Assembly: GCF_020080835.1 (NCBI RefSeq)
Contig: NC_058162.1
Coordinates: 19,995,203 to 20,059,202 of the forward strand
Reading direction: 5' to 3'
Length of the DNA stretch: 64,000 nt
DNA from: Cotesia glomerata
Taxonomy: Eukaryota; Arthropoda; Insecta; Hymenoptera; Braconidae
Positions 1 to 12,126 of the stretch are shown here, piece after piece (position 1 is the first letter of the stretch; the number at the start of each line of letters is the position of its first letter). A program made the translations under genes and the position numbers. The notes below the pieces were generated by a model, which did not search any database, was not told where the DNA came from, and worked only from the letters and a program-made list of their open reading frames with translations.

Positions 1-745
1 TTTTCTTAATTTTTAAATTTATAACACAATTTTTTTTAATTTCCGAAAATCATAAACAATCATATCGGTTACTTGGATTTTTTAATTTTTTTATTTTATA
101 TATTTTTGTAAAGAAAAAAACAAATTTTTTTTTCTTAATAGTTTTATGAACGTGGACTTGGCGCGATTTTTTTACAGTGAAACTGTTTTTGTTCGGATTT
201 TAGTATTTTTTGTAATTATAACAAAAATTTACAATTGTTACCAACTTAAATCTCGCGTTGGCTGCATTTTTTATAGCAAACTATCCCCTTGAAACTACAG
301 TTTATGTAAAAATAATTCCAGCGCACCCTGGCGGGTGTAGATGCAAGCTGTGAAATATCTTTTTTTAACTGTAGTTTCCCATCTAATGAAGGATTACTAT
401 GCATTCTCGAATTATTTAGTCTGTGGCAGATCACTTTGCTCATCGAAAAAAAGTCAGGATCGAAATTTTTGCGTTGCTATAGTTTGTGCTGATTAAATTT
501 AATAATTTCAAGTAGATTAATTGTTATAAGTGAATATAATTAATTAATAACAGTCAAATAAAGTATTAATTACTGTTATAATATACAATTTAGGAATAAA
601 AAGTACCGTAGAATTAAATAAAATTTTGCAACCTCAAAATACCGTTCTGCTTACAGTAAACACAGTCGGTAGTCTGGCGCTCCGTTTACAGCAGATTTGA
701 ACGGAACTTGGCGCCAGATTCTACCGAATCTGTGGATTAAGTAGA
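1..745 (-). repeat. Dispersed repeat C, copy 1 (runs off the left edge)
   Basis: Reading the minus strand, this block aligns along its length with 17865-18590. Shared landmarks include GGCGCCA next to GCCAGACTACCGA, AAGCAGAACGGT, AAGGGGATAGTT and GCGCCAAGTCCACGTTCAT. Copy 2 shows that this left end is one arm of a roughly 225-bp inverted repeat, so the missing outer arm probably lies just outside the window. No coding potential is visible. It is probably a non-autonomous DNA element with a foldback end; the class is not established. Confidence 0.6.
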
Positions 746-1083
746 ACAAAATAATTTTTAATACTTGAAATGTATGGATGAAGATAATCTGTTCTCTTCA
801 GTTTCCTTCGATTATATTTTGATTAATAAAAAATCATGGATTTAACTGAAATCAAGACTGAAATTTATAACAGTAAAAGAAGCACGAAAATCCGAAAATC
901 GATTGAAAATTTTTAACTTCCCGCTAAAAAAATCGAAGATTTTCAATATTTGGGAAGTTATTGGTTTCACCCCGTTTTGTGAAAATTGAGTTTTCATCAG
1001 ATCTCGACGTTTTAAGGTCGCTGGAAGCTTCCCTGACTATTCCCGCGGTGGTGTCCGTGCGGCTGTATGTGTGTGTGTGTGTG

Positions 1084-1506
<423 letters not shown>

Positions 1507-2340
1507 AACTTCTTATAATTTTTTAACGGCTCGACCGATCGGATCGAAATAGGTGGCGATCCAAAGAATATCATTGCCATTAAATTTCGTGAAAATTTGA
1601 ATCAATTCGATTCGCTAGATTTTGAGAAATCTCAAAAATAAAATTTTCAAAAAATTGTTGTTTTGAAATAACTTCTTAACGGTTGCACCGATCAATTCCA
1701 AAAACTATTTCGCTCTTAAGTTTGAAAAACCACGTTGATTGCCACCGGTCCCGTCAAAATCGGTTGATTCGTTCGAGAGTTATCGAAAACAAAAAATTTC
1801 AAAAAAAGTGTTTTTTTGGAATTACTTTAAAATTCCTTGTTCGATCGATTTAAACTTAAAAATCCGTTATGAGGTTTTAAAAACTGCGTTGAATGCCACC
1901 AACCACGTAAAAATCGGTTCATTCATTCAAAAATTATTGCGGTTTAAAAATTCAAAAAATATCTTTTTATTAAACTCCTATCAGACTTTTGAGCTCGAAG
2001 AGCTCAAAAGCATAAAGAAGCTAACCTTTGAGCTCGGAAAACTCAAAACAACACAGAAATTGTACTTTTGAGCTCGAAGAGCTCAAAAACAAAATAAGTG
2101 AAATGTTGAGCGTTTAAGTATGGAGTCAGCGGGAAGTTGCAGGGGTGGGCTTTAGGGTCAACCGTTTTTCTAATTTTTAACTTCCCGCTAAGAAAATTGA
2201 AAATTTTCAAAAATCGGCAAGTTATTGTTTTTACCCCGTTTTTCGAAAATCGAGTTTTCGTCAGATCTCGACGTTTTGAGGTCCTAGGAAACTTCCTTGA
2301 CTATTCCCGCAATGGTGTCCGTGCGGCTGTATGTATGTAT

Positions 2341-2377
<37 letters not shown>

Positions 2378-3269
2378 CAAACCTCTTATAACTTTTGAAT
2401 GGTTCGGCCGATCGGATCGAAATAGGTGGTGATCCAAAGAGTATCATTGCCATTAAATTTCGTGAAAATTTAAATCGATTCGGTTTGCTAGATTTTGAGA
2501 AATCTCAAAAATAAAATTTTCAAAAAATCGTTTTCTTGGAATAACTTCTAATCGGCTTTACCGATCAATTTCAAAAACTAATCAGCTCTTAAACTTGAAA
2601 AACCACGTCGATTGCCACCAGTTCTATCAAAATCGGTTTATTCTTTCGAGAGTTATCGAAAACGAAGAATTTCGAAAAAAGTGTTTTTTTCACATAACTT
2701 CGAGATTTCTTTTTGGATCAATTTGATAAAATGGAATTATTATTAAACCCAAAAAAATCACGTCCATCGCCACCAAGAACGTGAAAATTGGTTGATTGGT
2801 TCGTGAGTTATCGTTGTCGAACAAATTTGGAAAAAGTGAATTTTTCAAAATTCTCTAAGATTTTCGGTTCGATTAGTTTGTGTTCGAATATATATCATAG
2901 ATTCTAAAAAAGTGCGTGGAATACTGCAAACCGCGTGAAAATCGATTCATTCATTTAGAAATTATTGCAGTTTGAAAATTCAAAAAATACTGTTTTATTA
3001 AACTTCTATCAGCCTTTTGAGCTTGAAGAGCTCAAAAGCATACAAAAGCTATTTCTTTGAGCTCGGAGAGCTCAAAATAACACACAAATTGTATTTTTGA
3101 GCTCGAAGAGCTCAGAAACGTCATAAGTGCAATTATTTATATTAGTATGGCGTTTCTCCTATTATGTATTAAGGGAAAGTGGTTTCGGGAAGCCATTTGT
3201 GGCTTAATGTATATAGAATAAGCGAAAGGAAATTTAGTATAGACCGGATAGCTCAAATGGTAGAGTAGC

Positions 3270-4407
3270 ACCTGGGTGTTTACCTAGACAATAAACTAAA
3301 CTTCTACTCACACATAGACACACAAATTACCAAAGCAAAGAAAGAAAAAGCCTGTCTAGATTATTCTATTCTAAATTTCTGAATAAAAGAGTAAAAATTT
3401 TGTGTTACTTACTCTTGATTAGACCAATCATCACATATGGTTGTCTTATATGGTTTAACATCCCACCTATTGAAATGGAAAAGCTGAGAAAATTTGAAAA
3501 GCAATGTCTGAGAGCTTGTCTGAACATGTACAAGACACCTGACTCAAATTACACCAAATACTATAGTAACCTCACACTCTTAAACTTAGCTAAAATAGAG
3601 CGTATCGACAACCATATCATACGTCTATGACGCAATCACTTTGCTAGTGCCTCCTCCTCCACAATAAACAGCTTAATAACTGGTCCATTTTACTCACAAC
3701 CAGCATATTTTGAAATAGCAATAAAGTCGGGATTCACTCCTCCCGAAATATTCACTTACTTGGACAGTCTGGGCTACATACAAGACTCAAACAGTATACC
3801 CCTAATATACCACGTCAAAAGAGGTCCCAACACAAAAGCTATTACTTATGACCCAAAAGCATTATCATTCTTAGACCTGAAATACTGCACCTCAATACCC
3901 CTCAAAGATACAACAAATAAACCTCATTCCCGCAAAGAGTATTGGTGGCTCACCTAATCACAAGTTCTTTTTCTTTAATTGTTTTGTTGTTCTCTTTTAA
4001 TAGCTTCCTCTTTCTTTTTGTCTTCTTGTTCTATTCTATCATTATGTTATATTTTTTAATTTTAATTGTTGTTGATTTAATGTCTCTCATGTACTATTCT
4101 AATAACGTAAGCCTTTTTTATGAAAATCAAGTTTTTTTTTTAGGCTAACTAGTATAAATCATGTATTAACACTTTATGTATTTAACACAATAAGAATAAG
4201 AAAAACTATATTATTTACTTCACTATGTACAGCCCCTGAGGCTTATCAGGTATTAAGAAATATCATTTATGTTATCCTCTATGAGAGCCCGTATGGGCCA
4301 GGTAGACAATTTATTTTAAGTAACAGGTCTTACGTTTATACCTGTGTATTATGTTTATATCTATGTATCAATGATTTAAATAAATAAACGCTTGAATAAA
4401 AAAAAAA
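3270..4407 (+). mobile_element. 5'-truncated Jockey-clade LINE with 15-bp target duplication
   Basis: The insertion is bounded by the duplicate AAATGGTAGAGTAGC at 3255-3269 and 4405-4419. It ends in AATAAA-rich sequence and a run of about ten A, the usual result of target-primed reverse transcription. It begins inside the RT C-terminal region (GVYLDNKLNFYSHI) and keeps the rest of the coding end plus about 450 bp of 3' UTR. Confidence 0.85.
3275..3957 (+). pseudogene. Jockey-type reverse transcriptase, C-terminal remnant
   Basis: The remnant encodes the thumb/C-terminal part of a Jockey-type RT. The fragments are GVYLDNKLNF (frame of 3275), then RPIITYGCLIWFNI and MEKLRKFEKQCLRACLNMYK (3400-3630), then a region ending RKEYWWLT (3760-3957). 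A frameshift separates the first two parts and a stop at about 3628 the last two. The YADD catalytic domain is absent because of 5' truncation, so it cannot be active. Confidence 0.8.
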
Positions 4408-4662
4408 TGGTAGAGTAGCCGACATGTCTTCGGAAGGTTCTGGGTTCGAATCCCAGTCCGAGCTATCTAATAATTTTTTCTCGCATATTCTATAAACTCA
4501 CATTAAGATGATCCTCTACACATTCCTTTCTCAATCCTTTCCTACCAATATCCTGTTACGTGAATGTGGAACGCTTCACGTAATAATTACCGTAACTCCT
4601 ATTCTTTCCCGCTTCACAGCATTATTTATATTTGTAAAAATTTTTGCCGTAAGATGAACGGT

Positions 4663-4746
4663 GTGGCTTAATGTATATAGAATAAGCGAAAGGAAATTTA
4701 GTATAGACTGGATAGCTTAAATGGTAGAGTAGCCGACATGTCTTCG
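4663..4746 (+). repeat. Second copy of the tRNA-like repeat (3' part missing)
   Basis: About 84 bp nearly identical to 3199-3269 joined to 4420-4433, from GTGGCTTAATG through GGATAGCTTAAATGG to CCGACATGTCTTCGG. It stops in the anticodon arm and has no T arm. The intervening DNA 4467-4662 is AT-rich and otherwise unrecognised. Confidence 0.6.
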
Positions 4747-4883
4747 GGTTCCGGGAAAAAAGGAAACCCACAAAAAGACGGGAAAGACAAATACTTCAAA
4801 AGAATTTATCAAGCGTTTAGGTATGGAATTGGCGGGAAGTTGCAGGGATGGCCTTTAGGGTCAACCGTTTTCCGGATTTTTTT

Positions 4884-5389
4884 TTCTGTAGTGCAAATCT
4901 TTGAATATGCAGCAACTTTAATGGTTTTTTTCGTGATACTTAAACATTTATAAAAAGTAAGAATTTTTGTTTACAATCAATTTTTTTTGAAATATTTTTC
5001 TAATGAAATTGAACAACCTTTTTATCAATATCTTTTGATAATGAATAATTTTAATTCCTTATAAGAAAATCTAAATATTTAATTAACTTGAAGAATAATA
5101 CACCTTTTACACCACATTGATTATTTAACTTTTAATTACTGCACTTTGCATGAATTACATTAATTTAATTTAAAAATCATTGTTCTGATTGAGTTGAGTA
5201 ATTAATAATAACAATGTTAAATTGACATTGTTAAACATCGCTAATTGTTGATTCATCAATTTTTGATTAAATTAAAATGAAAATGCAGAAAAAAACTTTT
5301 CGATCGAAATATTGGTACATGTTCGATTTTATATAGAGCTATTGAAAAATAATTAATTAAAAATTAAATACGTATAACCGGCATAACAA
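4884..5389. other. AT-rich spacer
   Basis: Very AT-rich single-copy-looking DNA. No open frame, RNA gene or repeat edge was recognised. Confidence 0.5.
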
Positions 5390-6353
5390 CCCGTGTAAAA
5401 ATAATATGATATCATTCTGAAGCTCATAATGAATATCATAATGAATCTCATATTTTGGCACTAATATGAGATTCATATAAGAGCCATATCAATACTTTGG
5501 AAACCCGTAATAAGTAAAATAACTGTGAGAACGAATCTTTTCTAAGTAGATTAGTAAAATTTTCATTTTTTCTGTTAATCAGAGGAAATGTATGACAATT
5601 GAGAAAAACAGTATTTTTATCATGCACTATATTGTTGAACTACTTAACTTCCCTGCTTGACTTTCTTAACATGGAAGAATATTTAGAAAAACATTGACTA
5701 TCTTGGTTTAAAAAAAATTTTTAACTGAAAAAATTTTTTCGATAATTATTTTTTATTTTGAAAACAATTTATATCGTCCTAAAAATTTCTTTAATTTAAT
5801 TATTTTGCATTATTTCCTGTATATGGTTATGACTCAATAACTATATATCACGATTTAAAAAGGCTAACAATATCATTATGATTTCATAATGAAATTATGT
5901 TAATGTCATTATGGAGATATTATCCTAACGAATTTTCAACAGTAATAAAAAATTTTTTTCTTGAATTATAAATAAAAGGCAACAATATCATTACAATATC
6001 ACAATGAATTTTAAAAATTTCAGCCTGATTCCATCATGAGTTTACGCAGATACTATTATGACCAGTATGAAATTATGCGTTTGTCACTATGGATTGGTCA
6101 TGAATCCCCATGTGACCGATTCATGTAGATCAAATTTTATAATAAAACATAATCAAATTACTAGAAATTTTCTTTCTCCAACAAGAAAAATAAAAATTTT
6201 ATAATCTAGTTAAAAACAATTCGTTTCCATGAGTATTTTACTTATTACAGGTTTCAAATGTATTGATATGGCTTTTATATGAATCTCATATTAGTGTCAA
6301 AATATGAGATTCATTATGAGCGTCATAATGATATCATATCATTTTTACACGGG
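5390..6353. mobile_element. MITE with about 115-bp terminal inverted repeats (CCCGTGTAAAAA)
   Basis: The left arm (5390-5515) and right arm (6240-6353) are reverse complements over more than 110 bp. Both start CCCGTGTAAAAA and share AATATGAGATTCAT and GCCATATCAATAC. The interior has AT-rich sub-repeats around CAATATCATTA and CATAATGAA but no coding capacity. The target duplication is unclear, so the superfamily is open. Confidence 0.75.
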
Positions 6354-7111
6354 AATAATTCAAGATAATTTTAGCTTCAATAAAATTTAATAAAATGGTA
6401 TCAAAAAATAGATGTTATTATTTAATTATGATAGTACAATTAAAAATATATTTTATAATGTGTTAAAATATAAAAAAAATTGATTGTTTCCAATAATTGT
6501 GCGCAGAACATTTTGAAGTGTCCTATAAATTGTATAATAATTTCAAGGAAATGTAGAGAAGAAAAATTTATTTTCGCGCTATTAAAGCAGGGAAAATCGA
6601 TGACCCTTTTTTCTGTGTAACCGTATGGAATTTCTGCAATTAAACAGTAAAATGATAAGAGAAAATTTAAACTGACTGATTTTATAGAGAAACTAAAATT
6701 TTTATCGACGTTGTTAGTGATATTAGTTTTAGAGTGGCATAAATCAATCATTTAAAAATATAAATGATTTTTTAAAATAAGAAAGTTATTAATTTTAATC
6801 ACTGCGAAAAATTTTAATATAATAAAATTGTCCACAATGTATTTATGTAAGTCCAAAGAAGTTAAATTGCAAAACTAAAAAATTTGCCAGTGTCCATAGA
6901 AAAATTTATGTGCTACTATCTAATAAAGATAGCTGGAAATATTTACTAACATTAACAGCAAAAATTATTAATATTTCCAGTAAAATTTGCCATGACATCA
7001 TAGTAAATTGAACATCAAATTACTTAGTCCCATGTATGTATTTATGTCTAAATCATTAAAAATACTAATAAAAATTGTTAATATTTATTTAATAATTTTT
7101 CATGATAACAC
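6354..7111. other. AT-rich spacer
   Basis: No feature recognised; short open frames show no family motif. Confidence 0.5.
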
Positions 7112-7381
7112 ACTGATAGAAGGATTTATTTGTATTAAATAATATTTGTTAATAGTTAACAAATCATTTATTAGAGACCACTTTTTAGAATTAAACAAAT
7201 ATTTCTTAGTAATTAAAATGATTTGTTTGTATTTAATAAATCTGATATTCATTTATTAAATATTAATAAATCTTTTTAAATACTAAGAAATATTTGTTAA
7301 GGACTAACAAATGGCTCTTAATAAATGATTTGTTAAATATTAACAAATCTTTTTAACTATAAACAAATCCTTCTATCAGTG
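7112..7381. mobile_element. Short MITE, family CACTGATAGAAGGATTT, copy 1
   Basis: 270 bp bounded by CACTGATAGAAGGATTTATTTG and its reverse complement at 7355-7381. The whole element is a chain of TTTATTAA/AACAAAT-type repeats that folds back on itself. A relative lies at 59026-59258 inside an intron of the DDE transposase. No coding capacity. Confidence 0.7.
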
Positions 7382-8119
7382 CATAACCATTAGAAACTTG
7401 CTATTTTATATTTTCCATTTTAAGTTATTTTTTACGTTTAAGATTAAATACATTCTAACAATTCGAGTCAAAATTTTTATTTTTGAAAATCACTTGAAAT
7501 TTTTTTAATTGTTAGAGATACGGGATAAATATATGGTAATTAATATACACTAAAAATAATTATTTTTCTACTTTTTATCAATGTCTTGTGCTTTATTTTT
7601 ATTCTACAGTAAATCAACCTGATAAAAAAAAATTTGTAAGCTTATTGATTTTCATAATTAGAACTCTAAAGTATTTTGCGTATTTTAATTTAAGGGCTTT
7701 AAGCATTTTTTCTAGAGATAACTTTTGAAGCATGATAAATTAACATATTTCCATAGAAGATTGAAAAAATAAACCAGTAGGTTTTATTGCCCTGCTTTAC
7801 GATGCATACCACATACGCTCCAGTCTGACGTGTGTCTAAATTTTTTTTTCTGTTGAGACCGTAATTTCTAGCCCCCGAGTCTATTATTCTTCCAAATCGA
7901 TACACATGTATCGTATAATTTTTAAACTGGAATAACATATCCAACCATTTTTAGAATCTGTATGTACGTCTACGTATAATCCTCGAATATTTTTAACCGA
8001 ATAAACCGATTGAGTTCGAGCTTGCAGCATTCGAGAGAGCTTTTCTAAACTGCGATTTCCTGGAAATTTGACGTCAGTCGTCTCAGTAGGCTTAAAAAAA
8101 GCTTGGTCAATTCAAATGT
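7382..8119. other. AT-rich spacer
   Basis: No feature recognised. A less AT-rich patch at 7800-7950 has an 81-codon minus-strand open frame without recognisable motifs. Confidence 0.45.
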
Positions 8120-8960
8120 ACATGCCTTAAGCACTCGTGTCATACGTGAATTGATGGAAATGAAGTTTAAATATATAACAAGTTTTCACTGATGAATTTA
8201 ATATTATTTCAATTTTGTTAATAATTTTATATCCAATGTTCAGAAAAAAAACAACTTCATCTACTGTACACGACAAGAATTAATTTGAAAATTAATTTTG
8301 ATCGTAAGTTAATTACAAATAAATTACAAAAAATTAATTTTATTTGAAATCCAATTTTAAAGCTCGTTTAAATTTTTTGCAGATAGTATTTTTTTCATAC
8401 GAACTGAACGACCTCTTTCGTTTCAATGCGTGAATCATAAAAAATAACCAATTGAAAATTGTATTAACAGCGGTCAGCCAATAAAACAATATTGAGTACA
8501 GTATTATCTTCATTAGAAATAAATTTTTATTAATGGCTACTCAAAGAATAACAAATTTTCCCAGTTTCAAGCCAAAAAAAAAAAAATTAACTAGTTAAAC
8601 AAAAGATTATTAAGCTGCAATTTTCATTTCACAAGTTTTTATAAGTCAGAAATAGAGATTAAAAAATTAATTGAGTTGGAAAATTGATTCGTTTAAAACT
8701 TATCATATTTGCCCCTTAATAAAAACTTGAAAAATCGACACTGTAATCTATTAAAACCACTTTGTTCACATAAAAATAGCAATTAACTGATTAAAAAAAA
8801 TTTCGATAAGTTCAACGATGATTTTTATTTTTATCATGAGCCTTTTTGTATCATTAATATGTACATCATGAATGTCAAGTATAATTTAATGTGACAAAAT
8901 GTTAGGATTTTAATTTTTAAGCTAATAAAGCATACCTTTGCTATGGCGCTTAAGACATGC
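8120..8960. repeat. Dispersed repeat E, copy 1
   Basis: The ends are imperfect inverted repeats: CATGCCTTAAGCACTCGTGTCATAC on the left and ATGGCGCTTAAGACATGC on the right. Internal text such as TATTAAAACCACTTTGTTC and TTCGATAAGTTCAACGATG recurs in diverged form at 12990-13562 and 61228-61525. The left end alone recurs at 30600. Probably a non-autonomous DNA transposon; class unknown. Confidence 0.5.
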
Positions 8961-10107
8961 AAAATTTTAGAAATGTAATTTTTGAAAAAAATTCATCAAT
9001 AGGCTCTGAACTATTGATCGATTAATTGAAAAAACAAAAAATACTTATTAATTTCTAAAAAATTGATCGAATACAGCAATTCATATTCTAATTTTCTAAA
9101 AGACAACAGCATATTTTGAAAGTTACTAATTATGTCGTCAAAAAATAATGAATTAGAAAGAACCTGTTTAAAAATCTCAACTGACAAGAAAATTTTGCTT
9201 ACTTTAGAAAATAAATTTCACAAGATCATATTGCAAAAGCTTATAAATATGAACGAGTTAGTGGTATTCCCTTGCGGTAACTCGTTGCTTTGAGCATCTT
9301 ACCTTCTGCAGTAAACGTCATCTATTTTTAAAGCAATTGATATCTGAATTTGATAACATGAAAAAACTTTTTTATACGATTAACCAGTTCATTAAATATA
9401 TTTTTCACATCAATAAAAATAAATTACCTTCATTGAATGCAAGTTATTGCTCGGTGAAATTATTTATAAACTGGTATTGAATTTATTGTGTTTATAGGTA
9501 GAATATTATTTTCACTTTACTCAGCTTTAAAGCATAAATTAAACGGTCTAAAAACATACTTTTAACGTAGCAGTCAATATTGGATTTTCGTTGCTCCGAA
9601 AGCCGCAAGGGTGGGTGCTGCATTAAAAGCATACACAAGAGGCGACACAAAATAAATAAAATCAAATGACGACTGGATTTACATCAGTGTGGATCACGTG
9701 CCGTCAGCGATTTTTTTAGCTTTATTATTATTGTATAATCGCTCATACAAGCTACGTTTTTTATTTTTTTTTTTCATTTTATATTTACTGCGAATTTGAT
9801 TATCAACAATTTATTTTTGTTTTTCACCGCATCGATTACTATTATATGCATTGCTGTTATATACTATATCGCTATTTCAAAGCATTCACCAGAATTCCTA
9901 TTTACGATTGACCCTTTGTCCTCGATTAACGCAATTTCGTTTTTATCCAAATTCTAAATATAAGTCACTAATTATTTGAGAATTATGAAAAAATATAAAA
10001 AAAAAAAATAAACAAGAACATTTTCAATATAAAATTTATTTTTCGTTTAATAAAATTTATAGTTAGAGTTATCAATTGTTATAATTAATTAATTATGACG
10101 AAGAAAA
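8961..10107. other. AT-rich spacer
   Basis: No gene recognised. A less AT-rich patch at 9590-9720 may be conserved host sequence, but nothing in it identifies a function. Confidence 0.45.
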
Positions 10108-10362
10108 AGATAGTATATTACGACCCAAGGCCAGAAAATTAGATTTCCTGGCGTATGGGATATGATGGCCGAGGCGTAGCCGAGACGTCAGGGCATCCAA
10201 CATTCTGGTCGTGGGTTGTATACTATTTTTCTTGCTCTCCAGCCGAAAGTACGCAACCCCGGGGAAGGGGTTTTGCCGGGGGTGAAGGTGGGGGGGGGGG
10301 TGCCGCCCGACTTTTGCAAGCCGAGACGAAGCCGAGGTTTTGTTGGTCGGGGTGGGCATAAT
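10108..10362. repeat. GC-rich imperfect palindrome with GGCCGAGGCGTAGCCGAG centre
   Basis: Arms AGTATATTACGACCC...CCAGA and TCTGGTCGTGGGTTGTATACT flank a centre reading GGCCGAGGCGTAGCCGAG. Outside the right arm come TATACTATTTTTC and a GC-rich tract with a run of G and a second AAGCCGAGG. The same plan recurs at 17354 with different arm sequence. It stands out sharply from the AT-rich surroundings. Confidence 0.55.
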
Positions 10363-10811
10363 AAAAAAGTAAAAATTAATAAATAAAAAAAAAATAAGTT
10401 ATTTTAAAGTTTACTAACAAATGCTCTGATTAAGAGAGATAACATTCACAGAACTCGTCACAAATATTTAAACTCGATTGAATAACAAAATAAATTTTTT
10501 TAAGTTGATTAAAAATTAGTTTTCAATTAGACGGCTAAGAAAGATTGAAATTAAATTATTAGGAGCTTGTAGAGTACATGGATCGTTTTATAAACATTGC
10601 TTTACTAGCTGTCAAAATATAAAAGAAAGCAAATAAAATCTACAAAACTTTTATATTTTACTTTCTAAAATTTTTATATAAATTATTTGTGCAATATTAT
10701 TATTAAATAGTTCATTAACAATAATCTAGTTAGAAATTATTTTTATTTATTTGACATTTTTTGGTTAGTTTATGTGCTGACATGTACATACAGACGATGT
10801 TGTGACTGTTA
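10363..10811. other. AT-rich spacer
   Basis: Nothing recognised. Confidence 0.45.
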
Positions 10812-11731
10812 TATATATGTCGTAGACAGATCGTGAAATTAGACAGTTCATGAACCGTCTAAGCATTTCTAGATAGTTCATGAACTGCAGCCAGATCGTG
10901 TAATGGTCGATTAGTTACACGAAGTGGCTCAAATTCTTAGACAGTTCATGAAATGCAATTAGGCCTTAGACAGTCCGTGTAATGTTCAAAAATTACACGA
11001 TATGTCTAAATTTTTTAGACAGTTCATGAAATGTCTAATAGCTGTTTTGCCGATCGTGAAATATTTGTGAAGCAAATAAATACCTTAATTAAATCAAGTC
11101 AAATTCCGCGCTCAACAACACACATTTTCATGCGCGCTCACCATAATAATTATACTGTGATTGTGTATTATATGTTGATTTTTTTTATTATTTTTAATTA
11201 AATTAAATTAATTTGAATAGATTTTTGTAATTTATTATACACGATGGATAGACTGCGTGCTTCTTGCAGTACCAAAAGTCAATCGTGGTCCAAGTGATCC
11301 CCAGAACATTATATGTGTCATCAAAAAGATCTAAAAGAAGAAGTAAATCAGGTGGGGGTTCGAAACGGGATCATAAAAGGGTGGTTTCGGCCCGAAAATC
11401 TTGTTCCAGCTGGCTCTCAGTTCTTTGAATAAATAAAAAATGAAATTTTATTCTTTAAATAATTGACATTGGCTGCTACAACTAATATCTTATCTTTTTT
11501 TAGTTGTTTCCTTTTTAGAAACTGTCTAAAAAATTTAGACATATCATGTAATTTTGGAACATTACACGATCTGTCTAAGGCCTAATTGCATTTCATGAAC
11601 TGTCTAAAAATTTTAGCCACTTCGTGTAACTGATCGATCATTACACGGTCTGGCTGCAGTTCATGAACTATCTAGAAATGCTTAGACGGTTCACGAACAG
11701 TCTAATTTCACGATCTGTCTACAACATATAT
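10812..11731. mobile_element. Non-autonomous element with about 220-bp terminal inverted repeats
   Basis: The left arm (10812-11033) and right arm (11512-11731) are reverse complements starting TATATATGTYGTAGACAGATCG. The arms are themselves strings of AGACAGTTCATGAA and TTACACGA motifs. The central about 480 bp has only short frames, so it cannot encode a transposase. Outside the terminal TATATA no clear target duplication was seen. Confidence 0.75.
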
Positions 11732-12126
11732 ACAGTTAAAACTCGCTGTATAGGCCGGTTGCACCACGAAAATACGAAAGAAAGCGAGGTTCTGTGCTGC
11801 CGGCTAGAAAATAAGCGTAGCGCGCATGCGTTAGAGCAGGTCATAAAAGTTGCTCTTCCTGGAGTAAAGTGCGTCCCGAAAGAGCGTACTTTCGGCTAGG
11901 AGAGCAAGAAAATTTTTTTCTATACCGTGAATTCATATGTAACTAGTAAATTTTAAAATGTAAAAGAATAGAACTTTAGATATTGGAAATCGGTTCCTGG
12001 ATTATGATATTTATATCGTAATTTTTGGTATAATTTTCTTTCCGTGTAGTTAAAACTTGAGCTACAATTTTTATAATTAAAAACGTAATGTTTAAAATAT
12101 AACTCTGTAATATTTGAAATTTCTTA
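11732..12126. other. Intergenic DNA with a GC-richer patch
   Basis: 11740-11900 is noticeably less AT-rich and carries a 78-codon plus-strand frame without known motifs. The rest is AT-rich and unrecognised. Confidence 0.4.

Larger units (their letters stand above)
3243..4465 (+). pseudogene. tRNA-like (SINE-type) sequence split by a Jockey LINE
   Basis: The left part (3243-3269) and right part (4420-4465) join into a cloverleaf-like sequence. It has a D arm (GCTCAAATGGTAGAG), a T arm (CTGGGTTCGAATCCCAG, a perfect internal box B) and a mostly paired acceptor ending TCCGAGC. The anticodon loop reads CATGTCT and so lacks the invariant U33, and part of the acceptor is mismatched. The same upstream sequence (GTGGCTTAATGTATATAGAA) recurs at 4663, so this is more likely a tRNA-derived repeat than a working tRNA gene. 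Confidence 0.6.
2174..4883 (+). mobile_element. HINE-like repeat, copy 2, interrupted at about 3137-4810
   Basis: It begins immediately after the CTAA of copy 1 with TTTTTAACTTCCCGCTAAG. A short TG tract lies at 2343-2372, and the body continues to about 3136. The tail (AGCGTTTAGGTATGG, then GGCGGGAAGTTGCAGGG and GTCAACCGTTTTCC) resumes at 4811. The interruption holds two copies of a tRNA-like repeat and a Jockey LINE. Confidence 0.65.

Noticed and set aside
5390..6353. Host gene enhancer because of repeated TATGAG words
   Set aside because: The words are explained by the inverted repeats of a MITE.
6440..6751. 103-codon minus-strand frame as a small secreted protein
   Set aside because: AT-rich composition-driven frame with no signal peptide or family motif that I trust.
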